From assembly GCF_003003005.1 (NCBI RefSeq), contig NZ_PVTR01000003.1, positions 170,890-234,889 on the forward strand: a stretch of 64,000 nt of DNA, written 5' to 3'. The notes under the pieces were generated by a model. That model had not been told where the DNA came from and made no database searches. It saw nothing but the letters and a program-made list of their open reading frames with translations. Below, in pieces: positions 17,701 through 26,982 of this stretch. Each line of letters begins with the position of its first letter. Position 1 is the stretch's first letter. The DNA is from Mongoliibacter ruber (GTDB lineage Bacteria; Bacteroidota; Bacteroidia; Cytophagales; Cyclobacteriaceae). The position numbers and the translations under genes were made by a program.

Positions 17701-19087
17701 CCTTGACACAAAGTAAAATATCATGGGCATTGGCATCTACCTTGTTGTTGTAGTAAGTATTGTTTGCAGCAAAGTATTTCACTCCGTATTTATGGGCAAA
17801 CCGGAGCAATACCTCGTTCACTTTCTCTTCTTCTGGGATGCCATGTCTATTGAGTTCTACATAAAAATCTTCCCCAAACTGCTCTTTCCACCATACAAAC
17901 GCTTCTTCGGCTTGGGTTTCGCCCACATTAAGAATCAAAAACGGAATTTCTCCCCAAAGGCCACCGGTAGTCGCTATCAAATCAGATTTGTATGCTACCA
18001 GCACCTCCTTATCAATCCTTGGCACATAGTAAAACCCCTCAATATTGGCATAAGAGGCTAGTTTGGCGAGGTTGTGGTAGCCTTTCTTATTTTTGGCTAA
18101 AAGTACTGTCTGAAATCCATCATCTTTGACACTTTTGTTCTTTCTCTCTCTGTTGAGGTTAAACTCACAACCTATTATCGGCTTGATATCACTGGCGAGA
18201 GCTGCCCGCACAAAGTGAAAAGCACCCATCATATTACCATGGTCTGTCATGGCTATGGCAGGCATTTTCAGGGCTTTCGCTTGGGCGATCAGGGTAGGTA
18301 TTTCTGAGGTCGCCTGAAGCACTGAATATTGGGTATGCACATGAAGATGGGAAAAAGGGATATCCTCCATCTCAGAGATGTCCGCTTTACCTGCAGCTTT
18401 GAGGACCTCTTTTGCGGCGATTTTTTGCTCATCTTTGGCAGCAGCAAAATTGGCTATGTCCAATTTAGGTGGTTCATACACCACTTCTGTGGCATCCACA
18501 CCTTTTGCTGTTCCAATGACTTTTTGAGTGATCAATCCGAAGAAACACTTGGCTGTGGCATCCACATCATAAGCTGCATCGTGGGCATCCTCAAACCCTA
18601 CTCCAAATAACTTCTTATGCAATTCAGTCAAAGTAGGCCATTTGAACCTACCTCCTTTTCCTCCAGGAATTGCACAAAACTCGGTAGACAAATCTTTGGT
18701 ATCCAACTCCTTCATGTCCGGCAGCTTCATGGCTATCTCCTTCCGGATAAATTCCGCACCCATGACATTGATATCAAAACCAATATTATGGCCTACCAAG
18801 TACCTCGCTTTGACTACGTCTTCGTGAAATATCCCCAAAACCTTGCTCAAATCATGCCCTTCCTTCAAAGCCCGATCTGTCGAAATCCCATGGACTTTTT
18901 CAGCATTATAGGGAATGGTGAACCCTTCCGGTTTGACTATAAAATTGTTGTTAGAAATCAGTTTGCCCTTCTCATCGTGAAGTTGCCAGGCGATCTGAAC
19001 CAGCCGGGGCCAATTGTCCACATCAGACATTGGGGCATTGTAATCTCTTGGCAATCCGGTGGTTTCGGTATCAAAAACGATATACAT
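14798..19087 (-). CDS. dnaE: DNA polymerase III alpha subunit with N-terminal DEDDh exonuclease domain
   Basis: Replicative polymerase of 1429 residues. Residues 1-~185 are a DnaQ-like 3'-5' exonuclease with all DEDDh residues visible: D6 and E8 (FDTETTG), D105 (HNIGFDI), H169 and D174 (DAHDAAYD). After a linker, the PHP domain begins at FSHLHVHTQYS (~246-255). The polymerase core has GPGRGSAAGS (614-623) and the catalytic Asp cluster PDIDIDFDD (655-663). A helix-hairpin-helix and OB region follow. The usual DnaE is about 1150-1200 residues, so the extra length is the exonuclease. Proofreading may be supplied in cis. It is monocistronic and convergent with iorB. Confidence 0.95.
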   Translation of the reverse strand: MYIVFDTETTGLPRDYNAPMSDVDNWPRLVQIAWQLHDEKGKLISNNNFIVKPEGFTIPYNAEKVHGISTDRALKEGHDLSKVLGIFHEDVVKARYLVGHNIGFDINVMGAEFIRKEIAMKLPDMKELDTKDLSTEFCAIPGGKGGRFKWPTLTELHKKLFGVGFEDAHDAAYDVDATAKCFFGLITQKVIGTAKGVDATEVVYEPPKLDIANFAAAKDEQKIAAKEVLKAAGKADISEMEDIPFSHLHVHTQYSVLQATSEIPTLIAQAKALKMPAIAMTDHGNMMGAFHFVRAALASDIKPIIGCEFNLNRERKNKSVKDDGFQTVLLAKNKKGYHNLAKLASYANIEGFYYVPRIDKEVLVAYKSDLIATTGGLWGEIPFLILNVGETQAEEAFVWWKEQFGEDFYVELNRHGIPEEEKVNEVLLRFAHKYGVKYFAANNTYYNNKVDANAHDILLCVKDGELFEKPKKYIGKRGREYRYGFPNEEFYIKSQEEMKKLFADLPEAIACTHEIVQKIETYKLQRDVLLPKFDIPEEFKDPQDEIDDAKRGENAYLRHLTYEGAKKRYGEITDDIRERLDFELATIKNTGYPGYFLIVQDFTAAARKMGVSVGPGRGSAAGSAVAYCTWITNVDPIAYDLLFERFLNPERVSLPDIDIDFDDEGRQSVIDYVIKKYGSNQVAQIITYGTMAAKSAIRDTARVLNLPLSEADKLAKLVPDIKLKALFALSKDRAKLSEKLKGNGEDLAKAEELIRISKGQDELSKTINQAKILEGSVRNTGIHACGVIITPDDITNFVPVALAKDSEMVCTQFDNSVVESAGLLKMDFLGLKTLTLIKDACKIIKEKHGVELDPDTFPIDDQKTYELFQRGETVGIFQYESPGMQKYMRELKPTVFADLIAMNALYRPGPLAYIPSFIRRKHGTEEIIYDLDDMKEYLEETYGITVYQEQVMLLSQKLAGFSKGEADVLRKAMGKKQKDVLDKMKPKFVEQASSKGYDVKKLNKIWTDWEAFASYAFNKSHSTCYAWIAYQTAYLKAHYPAEYMASVLSNNMNDITQVTFFMEECKRAGIAVLGPDVNESRRSFAVNKEGQIRFGLGAIKGAGGAAVDMIIEERDKNGSYKNIFEFCKRVNSRAVNKKTLEAIAMGGGFDCFSEHHRRQYLEAPEGDVTLLEKAVKYAQKVQQEADSSQVSLFGGSGGMEVPMPTIASMEPFSQLQQLNIEKEVVGLYISGHPLDQFKVEIDSFTNTPLTEIKDTEALRKKGDVKAAGMVMAFAHRTTKTGKPFGTLTMEDYHGGHTFFIFGEDYIKFKEYFMTGWFLYLTGSVHPNKWKPDELEFKINSITLLNEVRAKMVKGLRVNIDLDNLTYDLMERLEGITKKYKGEAKLYINIIDKRENITLDLMSKNYQVDPSNELIEELGHMPEVVYQIIN

Positions 19088-19591
19088 ATATTCTCAGCAA
19101 TATTGGGATTCTAAATTAAGGGATATCCTTGGCAGGAACTAAACCTCGGCGCAAATTGTCGGGAATTATTTTTAAGAGCCAGATAGGGAAGACATGTGGG
19201 ATTTGTAGCCTATTTATTGTCAGAATTGGATGCACATATTTTTCAACAATTATTCAGATGTTGTATCTAGGGCCGAAAAAACCAGACATTCAACTTTACC
19301 TTAACCTACATTTGAGGGATAGCAGGGGGATGAATTTCGACCGGGCCTGCCTGGATGATCACGGCAGACAGGCCAGCGTAGGCCATGCACGCTGATAAAC
19401 CTGCCCGTAGAATTCGGGGAAAAAAGTAGCTTTATAAATAAAAGTTAATTGGAATTGAACATTTAAAACAGGATGAAACAATAATTACCTACGAGAACTT
19501 AAGCAGAAACGCATGTTTTATAAAGTCTGAAAATATGTTTTGTAAAAGTAGCCCAGTATTTGTTTTTTTAAACAGCATAACCTGATTAGCA
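19088..19591. other. Intergenic region with an inverted-repeat element
   Basis: A divergent 504-base spacer between dnaE and the sialidase-like gene. At about 19319-19425 a GC-richer block contains an interrupted inverted repeat (GGCCTGCCTG with CAGACAGGCC), set in AT-rich surroundings. No gene is supported. Confidence 0.4.
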
Positions 19592-20635
19592 ATGAAAAAA
19601 TACATTTTAAGTACTGCATTTATTTTGGCAAGTTTTATGCTTTTGGCCCAGGAGCATGAGTTGAATATCTTGACTGACGAGTTTATTTTTGGGAATGACA
19701 AACCCTTTGACCAATGCCACGCGAGTTCGATTGAGCGCTTAGAAAATGGGGATTATATGATTGTTTGGTTTGCCGGCACTAAGGAAAAAGCAGATGATGT
19801 CGGCATCTGGATGTCCAAAGGAAAAGACGGAAACTGGAGCTCTCCATCACTTTTGGTAAAAACCAGGGATGACGCCCATTGGAATCCGGTATTGTTCAAT
19901 GCTCCAGACAACAATCTTTACCTCTATTTTAAAGTAGGAAAAGAAATTGATGACTGGGAAACTTGGGTGATGCATTCGAGTGATCTTGGGGTAAATTGGT
20001 CTGATCCTCAGGAATTAATAGAAGGGGACCGTGGAGGAAGAGGCCCTGTTCGCAATCACATGTTGGTACTTTTTGATGGGACTTGGCTGGCTCCGGCATC
20101 TTTGGAGAAAAACAGGGTTTGGAACGCTTTTGTAGACAGGTCGGAAGACCAAGGAAAGACATGGATACAGTCAGAGACTTTGATTTTGGATAGGGAAACA
20201 ATAGTCGGGGAAGGGGTAATTCAGCCTGCCCTTTGGGAGTCGGCCGCCTTACATGTGCACATGCTGCTGAGGACTTCTGCTGGAAAAATCGGTCGCAGTG
20301 ATTCACATGATGGAGGATTGACTTGGTCACCGGTGGAGTTGACCGAACTGCCCAATAACAATTCAGGTATAGATGTGGCACATATCGGAGGGGATACACT
20401 TGCCTTCATCAGTAATCCTGTCGGGGAAAATTGGGGAAAAAGATACCCTATCCAACTTGCCCTTTCCTATGACAATGGAAAAACTTGGCCTGTGCAAAAG
20501 GCACTTGAAGAAGGATCAGGTGATAATGAATTTTCATATCCCTCCATGATTTACCATGAGGGTGAATTGGTGTTGTGCTATACTTGGAACAGAGAAAAAA
20601 TTAAATTTGTGAGGGTGAAATTGGAAGAGCAGTAA
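19592..20635 (+). CDS. Exported sialidase-like BNR-repeat protein
   Basis: A 347-residue protein with a signal peptide (KKYILSTAFILASFMLLAQ) and a six-bladed sialidase-type propeller. Several Asp-box repeats are visible: SDLGVNWSDP, SEDQGKTWIQS, SHDGGLTWSPV and SYDNGKTWPVQ. The N-terminal HASSIERLENGDYMIVWFAG is the strand region typical of the predicted neuraminidase group (COG4692-like). Members may cleave sialic acid or act on other glycans such as rhamnose- or uronate-containing chains. Monocistronic; exported to the periplasm or outside. Confidence 0.85.
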   Translation: MKKYILSTAFILASFMLLAQEHELNILTDEFIFGNDKPFDQCHASSIERLENGDYMIVWFAGTKEKADDVGIWMSKGKDGNWSSPSLLVKTRDDAHWNPVLFNAPDNNLYLYFKVGKEIDDWETWVMHSSDLGVNWSDPQELIEGDRGGRGPVRNHMLVLFDGTWLAPASLEKNRVWNAFVDRSEDQGKTWIQSETLILDRETIVGEGVIQPALWESAALHVHMLLRTSAGKIGRSDSHDGGLTWSPVELTELPNNNSGIDVAHIGGDTLAFISNPVGENWGKRYPIQLALSYDNGKTWPVQKALEEGSGDNEFSYPSMIYHEGELVLCYTWNREKIKFVRVKLEEQ

Positions 20636-20990
20636 TCTTTTAAACAAGAATTCTAGCTGAATCATGTCAGGCTTCAAAAAGCTGACAGGATTTTTTCGCA
20701 ATATCAAAAATACATTTTCATACTGATATTGTATCTTAAAAGATACAATTTTCTATGACTAACTATAAAACAGTGGTACTGACAAAACCCATACACGGAG
20801 ATTTTCTAGTCGATCGTTATAAGGAATATATTTTCACCACAAAGGAAATAAGAGTAACAAAGCAATTGAATTTCAACCTTTTGCCTTAAATATTAATGGA
20901 TGTTAAATGTATCGGCATCTTTTGTTTTCTTTTGTCAATTGTGGTTTTTTATAAAACCTTTAAGTGAGAACAGAACACCCAACCACAAAA
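20636..20990. other. Intergenic spacer with a near-perfect 20-bp palindrome
   Basis: Between the convergent sialidase-like gene and dnaN. It holds an inverted repeat at 20729-20748 (9-bp arms TTGTATCTT/AAGATACAA around AA), followed by a T-rich stretch. This could be a terminator remnant or a protein-binding site. No gene is seen. Confidence 0.4.
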
Positions 20991-21015
20991 AAAGCCCCAA
21001 ATTCCTTGGGGCTTT
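20991..21015. terminator. Terminator between sialidase-like gene and dnaN
   Basis: A 10-bp stem AAAGCCCCAA/TTGGGGCTTT with a 5-base loop. An A run on one side and T-rich sequence on the other allow it to work for both converging genes. Confidence 0.75.
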
Positions 21016-21098
21016 CTATATTCTATTGGCGAAGAAAAATCCTCAGCCGTTCTCAAAATATCAATGAATATCTACTGATATCCATTAATATCTAATTT

Positions 21099-22223
21099 CT
21101 ATACATAGTTATTCAACATCACCGGCATTACCAGCATTAGAATATCTTCATTGTCAGAAGTCTCAGATGGTACGATCAAACCAGCCCTGTTTGGTGCTGA
21201 AAACTGAAGGGTAACTTCTTTTGATGCTACATTATTCAGAATTTCTACCAAGAACTTGGCATTGAACCCAATTTCTATATCCTCCCCATCATGCTCGCAG
21301 GAAAGTCTTTCGTTGGCTTCATTGGAAAAATCAAGATCTTCAGCAGAAATCTGCAATTCAGAACCTGTAAGTTTCAACCTCACCTGATGTGTAGTTTTGT
21401 TGGCGTAGATGGCAATCCTTCTAAGTGAACCCAAAAACTCCATCCTGTCAATGGTCATGTGATTAGGATTGTCTACCGGTATCACATTTTCATAGTCTGG
21501 GAACCTTTCGTCGATCAACCTACAGATCATTTTGATGCTGTTGAATTTGAAGTAAGCATTGGAACTGTTGAACTCAACTGTCACAGGTACATTTTCTGAT
21601 GGCAATGTTGACTTCAATAGGTTGAGTGCTTTTCTCGGGATGATCAAGCTTGCTGCATCAGCGGCAGCAATATCTACCCTTCTGTACCTTACCAACCTGT
21701 GACCGTCAGTAGCTACAAATGTTGCATTGGTGCTGCTCAAGTTGATATACACACCCGTCATGGCTGGCCTCAACTCATCGTTGCTTGTAGCAAAAATGGT
21801 ATTACTGATTGCCGCGCTCAAGACTTCAGTAGACATATCTACTGCAGTTGCATTGGTTACAGTTGGGATTTTAGGGAAATCTGTAGCATTTTCTCCAGCC
21901 AATTTGTACCGCCCATTATCAGAACTGATCTCAACACTGTATGTATCTTGGTCAATACTGAAATTGACCGGCTGCTCAGGAAGATTTTTGAGCGTTTCGA
22001 TAAGGATCTTTGCAGGGACTGCAATGTTTCCATCTTCTTTAGCCTCCACTTCGATCTCGGTCATCATGGAAGTCTGCAAATCAGAAGCAGTGATGGTCAA
22101 TATACCATCTTTAATTTCGAAGAGAAAGTTCTCCAAAATCGGCACAACCGGATTGGTTGTCACTACGCCGTTGATTGCGGAAAGCTGCTTTAAAAGGGCA
22201 GAAGAAGAAACAATAAATTTCAT
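21099..22223 (-). CDS. dnaN: DNA polymerase III beta subunit (sliding clamp)
   Basis: A 374-residue sliding clamp, made of three repeated clamp domains, which encircles DNA and tethers the polymerase. Characteristic features are MKFIVSSSALLKQLSAINGV at the start, a FPKIP turn, the domain-2 start ATDGHRLVRYR with the conserved GHRL, and a C-terminal LMLVMPVMLNNYV carrying the MP and LxxL peptide-pocket region. Length fits the family. It is monocistronic here, not beside dnaA, which is common in Bacteroidota. Confidence 0.96.
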   Translation of the reverse strand: MKFIVSSSALLKQLSAINGVVTTNPVVPILENFLFEIKDGILTITASDLQTSMMTEIEVEAKEDGNIAVPAKILIETLKNLPEQPVNFSIDQDTYSVEISSDNGRYKLAGENATDFPKIPTVTNATAVDMSTEVLSAAISNTIFATSNDELRPAMTGVYINLSSTNATFVATDGHRLVRYRRVDIAAADAASLIIPRKALNLLKSTLPSENVPVTVEFNSSNAYFKFNSIKMICRLIDERFPDYENVIPVDNPNHMTIDRMEFLGSLRRIAIYANKTTHQVRLKLTGSELQISAEDLDFSNEANERLSCEHDGEDIEIGFNAKFLVEILNNVASKEVTLQFSAPNRAGLIVPSETSDNEDILMLVMPVMLNNYV

Positions 22224-22391
22224 ATCGTCAGGGCTTATGTTTTTGTCTAAAATTTGAACAGGGTAAATTTATAAATAAAATTAGAAAAGCAGCTTTTGAG
22301 GGCGAAAAAACCTCAAATTGAATTTCATTCTTTTAAATCTGTTTTTTATAATCTGAACGCTTACATCCTGATAATGTGCAAATTGGCAATT

Positions 22392-24074
22392 TTATTTAGA
22401 AAAACGTCTTTTTCGAAGGCCAGTCCATATCAAACCCAAAACCAAAATAAGCAAAACCGGTAAGGCAATATTGATGATTTGCCATTTTTGACGCTCATCT
22501 CTTAATTTGACTTTGTTCAATGGCCTAATCTGAAATTGCTTGGTACGTGAACTGATAATCCCTTCGGGTTCCAATAGGTAATTGATACTGTTCAACAAAA
22601 GCTGTCTATTGGCGTACTGGGTATTGTTGAAAGGATCCTCACCTAAGGGTAATGGACTGCCATCCATAAAATTCAATTGGCTTTTGAAAACGTTACCTGT
22701 GCCAGCTACCATTACCCTACCTCCTGTACCTGAGTCCAGAAAACTGCTTTGATCGGCTCCTTCGGGCAAAAACCTGTTTTTATACAGAGAGGTAAAATTA
22801 CCTTCCAATAAATATAAAAGCGGTAAATTTTCAATCCTGAATTCATCTAAATTGGGGCCATCAGCCATGTCTTCGAATGCAAGGCGAACCGGGGCTGCTA
22901 TTTTTCGGCTGAAATCTGAACTGAAAATCAATGGTGTCTTTATCACGCCCTCAGCTTTCACTGTGTCCATACTACTTACGAAACGGAACATCACCTGATC
23001 CAGACCTTTTGTGACCGGATGACTCGCCATCCTGCCAGCGCTGATGTAAAAAGGCCAGGGCAATGGTATCAACTGTTCCTGATCTCCAAAATTACCCGCC
23101 ATTACAGGATGATAACCAAAATTCATGTCCTGTATAAAGTCTTTGTTGATACGGATGCCATACCTGAAAAGCATCTGGTCTAAACCATTATCAAAAGGCA
23201 TGGCAACGGTCCCCTCACCTCCTGCGTCTTCCATTTCATAAGCCAAGGCATCTATCAGGAAAACCAAATTACCTCCATTCATCAGGTACTGATCTAGGAT
23301 ATAAATCTCCCTTTCGTTGTAAGGCTGTTTGGGTCCAGGAATGATAATCGCAGCAAAAGGGTCTAAATCTTCCACATTTTGCGCTTGTTCCATTGGAATC
23401 TTATACACCTCAAAATCTTCTACCAAAGCTTCTATGATCCCATACCCGTCATCTTCTTCCATCTCCCCATTGCCCATCAACATTCCCACCGAATATTGCT
23501 GCTTCCGTATCAATTTCTTGATGGCATTGGCAAGTTCAAACTCAAGATTTTCTATAGATTGGTTGAGAATCTGATCCGGCCCCATACCTTTTTCACCTCT
23601 GAGTATCAAGGCACCTGTTTCAAATTCCTCATTTCGCACCACAATACCCGGAAAGATCAACTTTGACTTTTGACCTCCATCTTCAGTAATAAAAAGGTTT
23701 GTAGGATTGATGCCATAATCTGACAAACCTACGATATAATCTTCCCTGAGATCTGCGGGTAATGTCATTGGATCTAGGTAAAAAAAAGCGATTTTCTTAT
23801 TGCTGTATGCATTGAAAGTCCTGATTGTCTCTTCTACCGACCTTTGCAGTCTTCTCATTCCCCCCGGCAAATTTCCCGTAAGCAATATTTCTACTTCCAA
23901 TGGCTCATCGATTTGCTGAAGCACTTCAATGGTAGCAGGGTGTAGGCTGTACCTTTTTTCCTCCGTCAAGTCAATCCTGAAAGGAAAAAACTTACCCACC
24001 AGCCAAAGGATCAACAGTAAGAATACAGGGATGCCTATTTGTTTCAAAAGATTGATGTCGCTTTTGTTCTTCAT
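22392..24074 (-). CDS. gldG: GldG-type ABC transporter auxiliary/substrate-binding protein
   Basis: A 560-residue protein with an N-terminal membrane helix (~13-30, IPVFLLLILWLVG), a large periplasmic ABC-type-uncharacterised domain and a C-terminal helix (IALPVLLILVLGLIWTGL) followed by RKRR. This matches GldG, which with GldF and GldA forms an ABC transporter needed for gliding in Flavobacterium johnsoniae. Relatives in other phyla are simply auxiliary ABC-2 proteins. Its start overlaps gldF by 4 bases (ATGA type). Last gene of gldA-gldF-gldG. Confidence 0.9.
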   Translation of the reverse strand: MKNKSDINLLKQIGIPVFLLLILWLVGKFFPFRIDLTEEKRYSLHPATIEVLQQIDEPLEVEILLTGNLPGGMRRLQRSVEETIRTFNAYSNKKIAFFYLDPMTLPADLREDYIVGLSDYGINPTNLFITEDGGQKSKLIFPGIVVRNEEFETGALILRGEKGMGPDQILNQSIENLEFELANAIKKLIRKQQYSVGMLMGNGEMEEDDGYGIIEALVEDFEVYKIPMEQAQNVEDLDPFAAIIIPGPKQPYNEREIYILDQYLMNGGNLVFLIDALAYEMEDAGGEGTVAMPFDNGLDQMLFRYGIRINKDFIQDMNFGYHPVMAGNFGDQEQLIPLPWPFYISAGRMASHPVTKGLDQVMFRFVSSMDTVKAEGVIKTPLIFSSDFSRKIAAPVRLAFEDMADGPNLDEFRIENLPLLYLLEGNFTSLYKNRFLPEGADQSSFLDSGTGGRVMVAGTGNVFKSQLNFMDGSPLPLGEDPFNNTQYANRQLLLNSINYLLEPEGIISSRTKQFQIRPLNKVKLRDERQKWQIINIALPVLLILVLGLIWTGLRKRRFSK

Positions 24075-24793
24075 TTTCTTCTGATCAATAATCCTGTGAT
24101 AGCAATATTTATGATGATGGTACCCAAGAAATAAAAGAGGTTTTGCGCACCGATGACACCACGACTCATGCTCTGATAATGGAAACTGAGGCTAAGCTCT
24201 TCCAAAAGTAAGGCAAAAGGTCCCGTCATATTCATTTGGACGAAAGCAGTCAGTCCATAATACAAGAGAAAAGAGAGGAACACCCCCAAGACAAAGGCTA
24301 TAATCTGCTGTGAGGTCAGGGCTGAAGAAAGTATCCCGATTGAAGCAAATACCGCCCCTATCAGGAAAAGCCCAATCCAGGAACCGAAAAATCCTGCATG
24401 GTCAATATTCCCTACCGGATCTCCAAGCTGAACCACGCTGAAATAGTAAATCAATGTGGGTAACATTGCCATCAAGATCAATGTAAGGGAAGCAAAATAT
24501 TTGGCTAAGATGATCTTTGTACCACTAACGGGGGAAGTCATCAACAACTCCCAAGTACCTGTTTTTCTCTCTTCGGCAATCATCTTCATGGTGATGGCGG
24601 GAATCAAAAAGGTGAAGACATAAGGTGTATAGATAAAGAGAGGTTCAAGGTCAGAAAACCCATACTCCAATACAGAGGTGTCCGGGAATACCCAAACAAT
24701 CAAACCTATTGAAACCAGGAATACAACCAAGATCAAGTAACCGGTAAGGTTACTGAAAAAGGCATTGATTTCTTTCCAATACAGTGCTGTCAT
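24071..24793 (-). CDS. gldF: GldF-type ABC transporter permease
   Basis: A 240-residue ABC-2 permease with six membrane segments. The conserved cytoplasmic motif EERKTGTWELLMTSPVSG after the second helix is the hallmark of this family. It lies 4 bases downstream of gldA and overlaps gldG by 4 bases, so stoichiometric expression is likely. It forms the membrane pore of the Gld-type exporter. Confidence 0.92.
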   Translation of the reverse strand: MTALYWKEINAFFSNLTGYLILVVFLVSIGLIVWVFPDTSVLEYGFSDLEPLFIYTPYVFTFLIPAITMKMIAEERKTGTWELLMTSPVSGTKIILAKYFASLTLILMAMLPTLIYYFSVVQLGDPVGNIDHAGFFGSWIGLFLIGAVFASIGILSSALTSQQIIAFVLGVFLSFLLYYGLTAFVQMNMTGPFALLLEELSLSFHYQSMSRGVIGAQNLFYFLGTIIINIAITGLLIRRK

Positions 24794-24797
24794 GTAT

Positions 24798-25706
24798 TTA
24801 GACTTGGGTGATTTGTTGAAAAATAGATTCCAGTGTTCTCTCCTGCTGTTGGATACTTACCAAGCTGAGGTTTTTTTCCTGAATGGTTGCCAAGATTTCC
24901 TTCCTGGCCAAAGCCGCATCCTGCACAGCTATCGACACAGCCGTTTTGGGTGGACCCAAGTACCTGACTTTGCCGAGATTTTGAAACCACTCTAGGTTGA
25001 TTTCTTCTTCAATTTCTAAAATAAGCAAGGTGTTTCCCCCTTCAGATTTAAGGTTTTTGAGGAGATCAGAAGCGACAATTTTACCTCTATTGATGATGAC
25101 CACTTTTTCACAGATGGCTTCTACCTCCTGCATGATGTGGGTGCTGAGGATCATGGTCTTGTTTTCACTTATATTTTTGATCAGCTTCCTGATTTCCACC
25201 AGTTGATTGGGGTCCAAACCCGTGGTAGGTTCATCGAGCACGATGACTTCAGGATCATGAATCAGAGCTTTTGCCAATCCCACCCTTTGCCGGTAGCCTT
25301 TTGAGAGTTGGCCGATGCGTTTATGTGCTTCCAATTCCAAGCCACAGAGGTCAATCAATTCAGCAGCCCTGTTTTTCAAGGATTGGCCAGACATGCCATA
25401 GAGACCTCCGATAAAAAAGAGGAACTCCTTTATGTACATATCGAGATAAAGAGGATTGTGTTCGGGAAGGTACCCAATGAGTCTGCTGACTTGTTTGGGG
25501 TGTTTGAGCACTGAAATGCCATTTACCCTGACATCACCAAAATCAGGGATCAAAAACCCGGTTGCAATCTTCATGGTAGTGGACTTTCCTGCCCCATTTG
25601 GGCCTAGAAATCCCAGTACTTGACCTTTCTCAGCAATGAAAGAAACATTGTCCAAAGCCTTTTGGGGACCATATATTTTTGTGAGATTGCTTACTTCCAA
25701 TGACAT
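24798..25706 (-). CDS. gldA: GldA-type ABC transporter ATP-binding protein
   Basis: A 302-residue ATPase. Walker A is [16 protein letters not shown], the signature is LSKGYRQRVGLAKAL, Walker B is EVIVLDEPTTGLDP, and the H-loop is STHIM. The C-terminal ~80 residues are the DrrA/GldA-type extension. It is first of the gldAFG unit; in F. johnsoniae gldA is apart from gldFG, so the contiguous order makes the assignment here easy. Whether the organism glides is not shown. Confidence 0.92.
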   Translation of the reverse strand: MSLEVSNLTKIYGPQKALDNVSFIAEKGQVLGFLGPNGAGKSTTMKIATGFLIPDFGDVRVNGISVLKHPKQVSRLIGYLPEHNPLYLDMYIKEFLFFIGGLYGMSGQSLKNRAAELIDLCGLELEAHKRIGQLSKGYRQRVGLAKALIHDPEVIVLDEPTTGLDPNQLVEIRKLIKNISENKTMILSTHIMQEVEAICEKVVIINRGKIVASDLLKNLKSEGGNTLLILEIEEEINLEWFQNLGKVRYLGPPKTAVSIAVQDAALARKEILATIQEKNLSLVSIQQQERTLESIFQQITQV

Positions 25707-26673
25707 GGGCGAGGAATTAAGACGCTAAATTAAAGAGTTTTTTAAGATCCATCCTGTATAAACCAAAAAAGGCTTCAAAGAAGCCCCGAAGAAAGATCAA
25801 ACAGCCAGAAGCTGTCAAATCTTTTGGATATTAAACCTTACACTTGCCAAGATAATATAGGTGTGGTTAAAATGCAAATGGTGTTCGCGATGATAATGGT
25901 TCACGCAGAATTGGTTCACGCAGAGTTAGCGAAGAAGCAGAGGATCGCAGAGGACAATTATTTCTCGCAATGACGCAAGGAAGCAAAGAAAAAAATATAT
26001 CCCTCGGAAAGCGCTGAGAGGCGCAGACATCAAGAGTGTCAACAACTCCGCTTTGTCATTTCGATCCCGTACAACAGTCGGGAGAGAAATCTAATCGGTT
26101 CCCGAAGAAGGTTTATATTGAAAACAGTTCACGCAAAGAAAAAGAAGGAGCAAAACTTGTCCCGAGAATCGGGAGAAGCAAGGAGGCAAAGACAATAAAA
26201 TTTTATCCCGCGGAAAGCGCAGAGAAGCGCAGACAAAAAGAGAGTCAATTACTTCACCTTGTCATTTCGAGTATGCAACATTTTGAGAAGTTCAGAAATC
26301 GTTTAAAAGTTGGTTAACCGTCATCCTGAAGGAGGTACGACTAAAGGATCTCCAGGCTCGAAGATAGAACCTCTTCCCCACGACAGCGGAGGATTAACGA
26401 GAGATTGGTTCTCGCAGAGTTTACAAAGAAGCAGAACTTGTACCGTCCTGATAATTATCGGGATTAGGGAGGATGTCAGAAGAAAAACTATTTCACGCAG
26501 GGAGAATTGCAAATTCATTGTGATAGTAAGGAGTAGTTACAAACTACGCCTAGCACCTACGCCATACTTCACCCAGGAGGGGGATTTCCAGGTGATCTTA
26601 TATTTAAACTTTCAATCCCAAAAATTTTTCTTTAAGTTGAATTCTTGATCCAACATTTTACTTTTTGGGAATT
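25707..26673. repeat. Degenerate GCAGAG-type repeats
   Basis: A 967-base stretch without credible genes. It contains many eroded copies of TTCACGCAGAG and CGCAGAGG-like words (25900-25950, 26015-26030, 26125-26150, 26215-26235, 26400-26420), plus GTCATCCTGAA at 26319 and TGTCATTTCGA at 26053 and 26263, which belong to other intergenic families. Short frames across it are accidental. Confidence 0.6.
25765..25785 (-). terminator. Hairpin with T tract upstream of gldA
   Basis: Minus-strand stem GGCTTC-TTT-GAAGCC followed by six T. It lies upstream of gldA, so it would stop transcription entering from the repeat block rather than end a known gene. Confidence 0.4.
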
Positions 26674-26982
26674 ATGGAAATGGAAGAATTCAGTGAGGAA
26701 GAAAAACTGGAAGCCATGAAAATCATGGCAAAGGAGTGGAACAGTTTTAGACCACCTTTGGAAATTGACGAGAGGATTACGGCTTTGGTCTGGGAACATC
26801 ATACAGACAACGCCATCATCAAGAAACTGGTAGAGGAATTTGAAGCGCTGGAATGCTATGCCCGCAAATGTTTTTGGTTCAGTACGGCCAATGACCTGAC
26901 GAGGCTTGAGGAAGAAGCGGATGGTGCTTATTACCAAACAGCACATTGCCATGAGAGTTGCGTGCCAAGGAGATTTCGGTGA
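26674..26982 (+). CDS. Hypothetical protein embedded in repeats
   Basis: A 102-residue acidic soluble protein, start ATG at 26674 (a TTG 9 bases earlier is possible). N-terminal helices EEFSEEEKLEAMKIMAKEW and a middle helix NAIIKKLVEEFEALECYARK are followed by SRLEEEADG-like sequence and a His/Cys-rich end YYQTAHCHESC. The HCHESC could bind metal, but this is a guess. I do not recognise the family. Codon use looks coding, unlike the flanking repeats, and it has no operon partner. Confidence 0.6.
   Translation: MEMEEFSEEEKLEAMKIMAKEWNSFRPPLEIDERITALVWEHHTDNAIIKKLVEEFEALECYARKCFWFSTANDLTRLEEEADGAYYQTAHCHESCVPRRFR

Noticed and set aside
17045-17716. 223-residue plus-strand frame within dnaE
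   Set aside because: Antisense shadow of the polymerase core; no motifs.
26036-26648. Two short plus-strand frames in the repeat block
   Set aside because: Low-complexity translation of GCAGAG-type repeats; no family or start signal.
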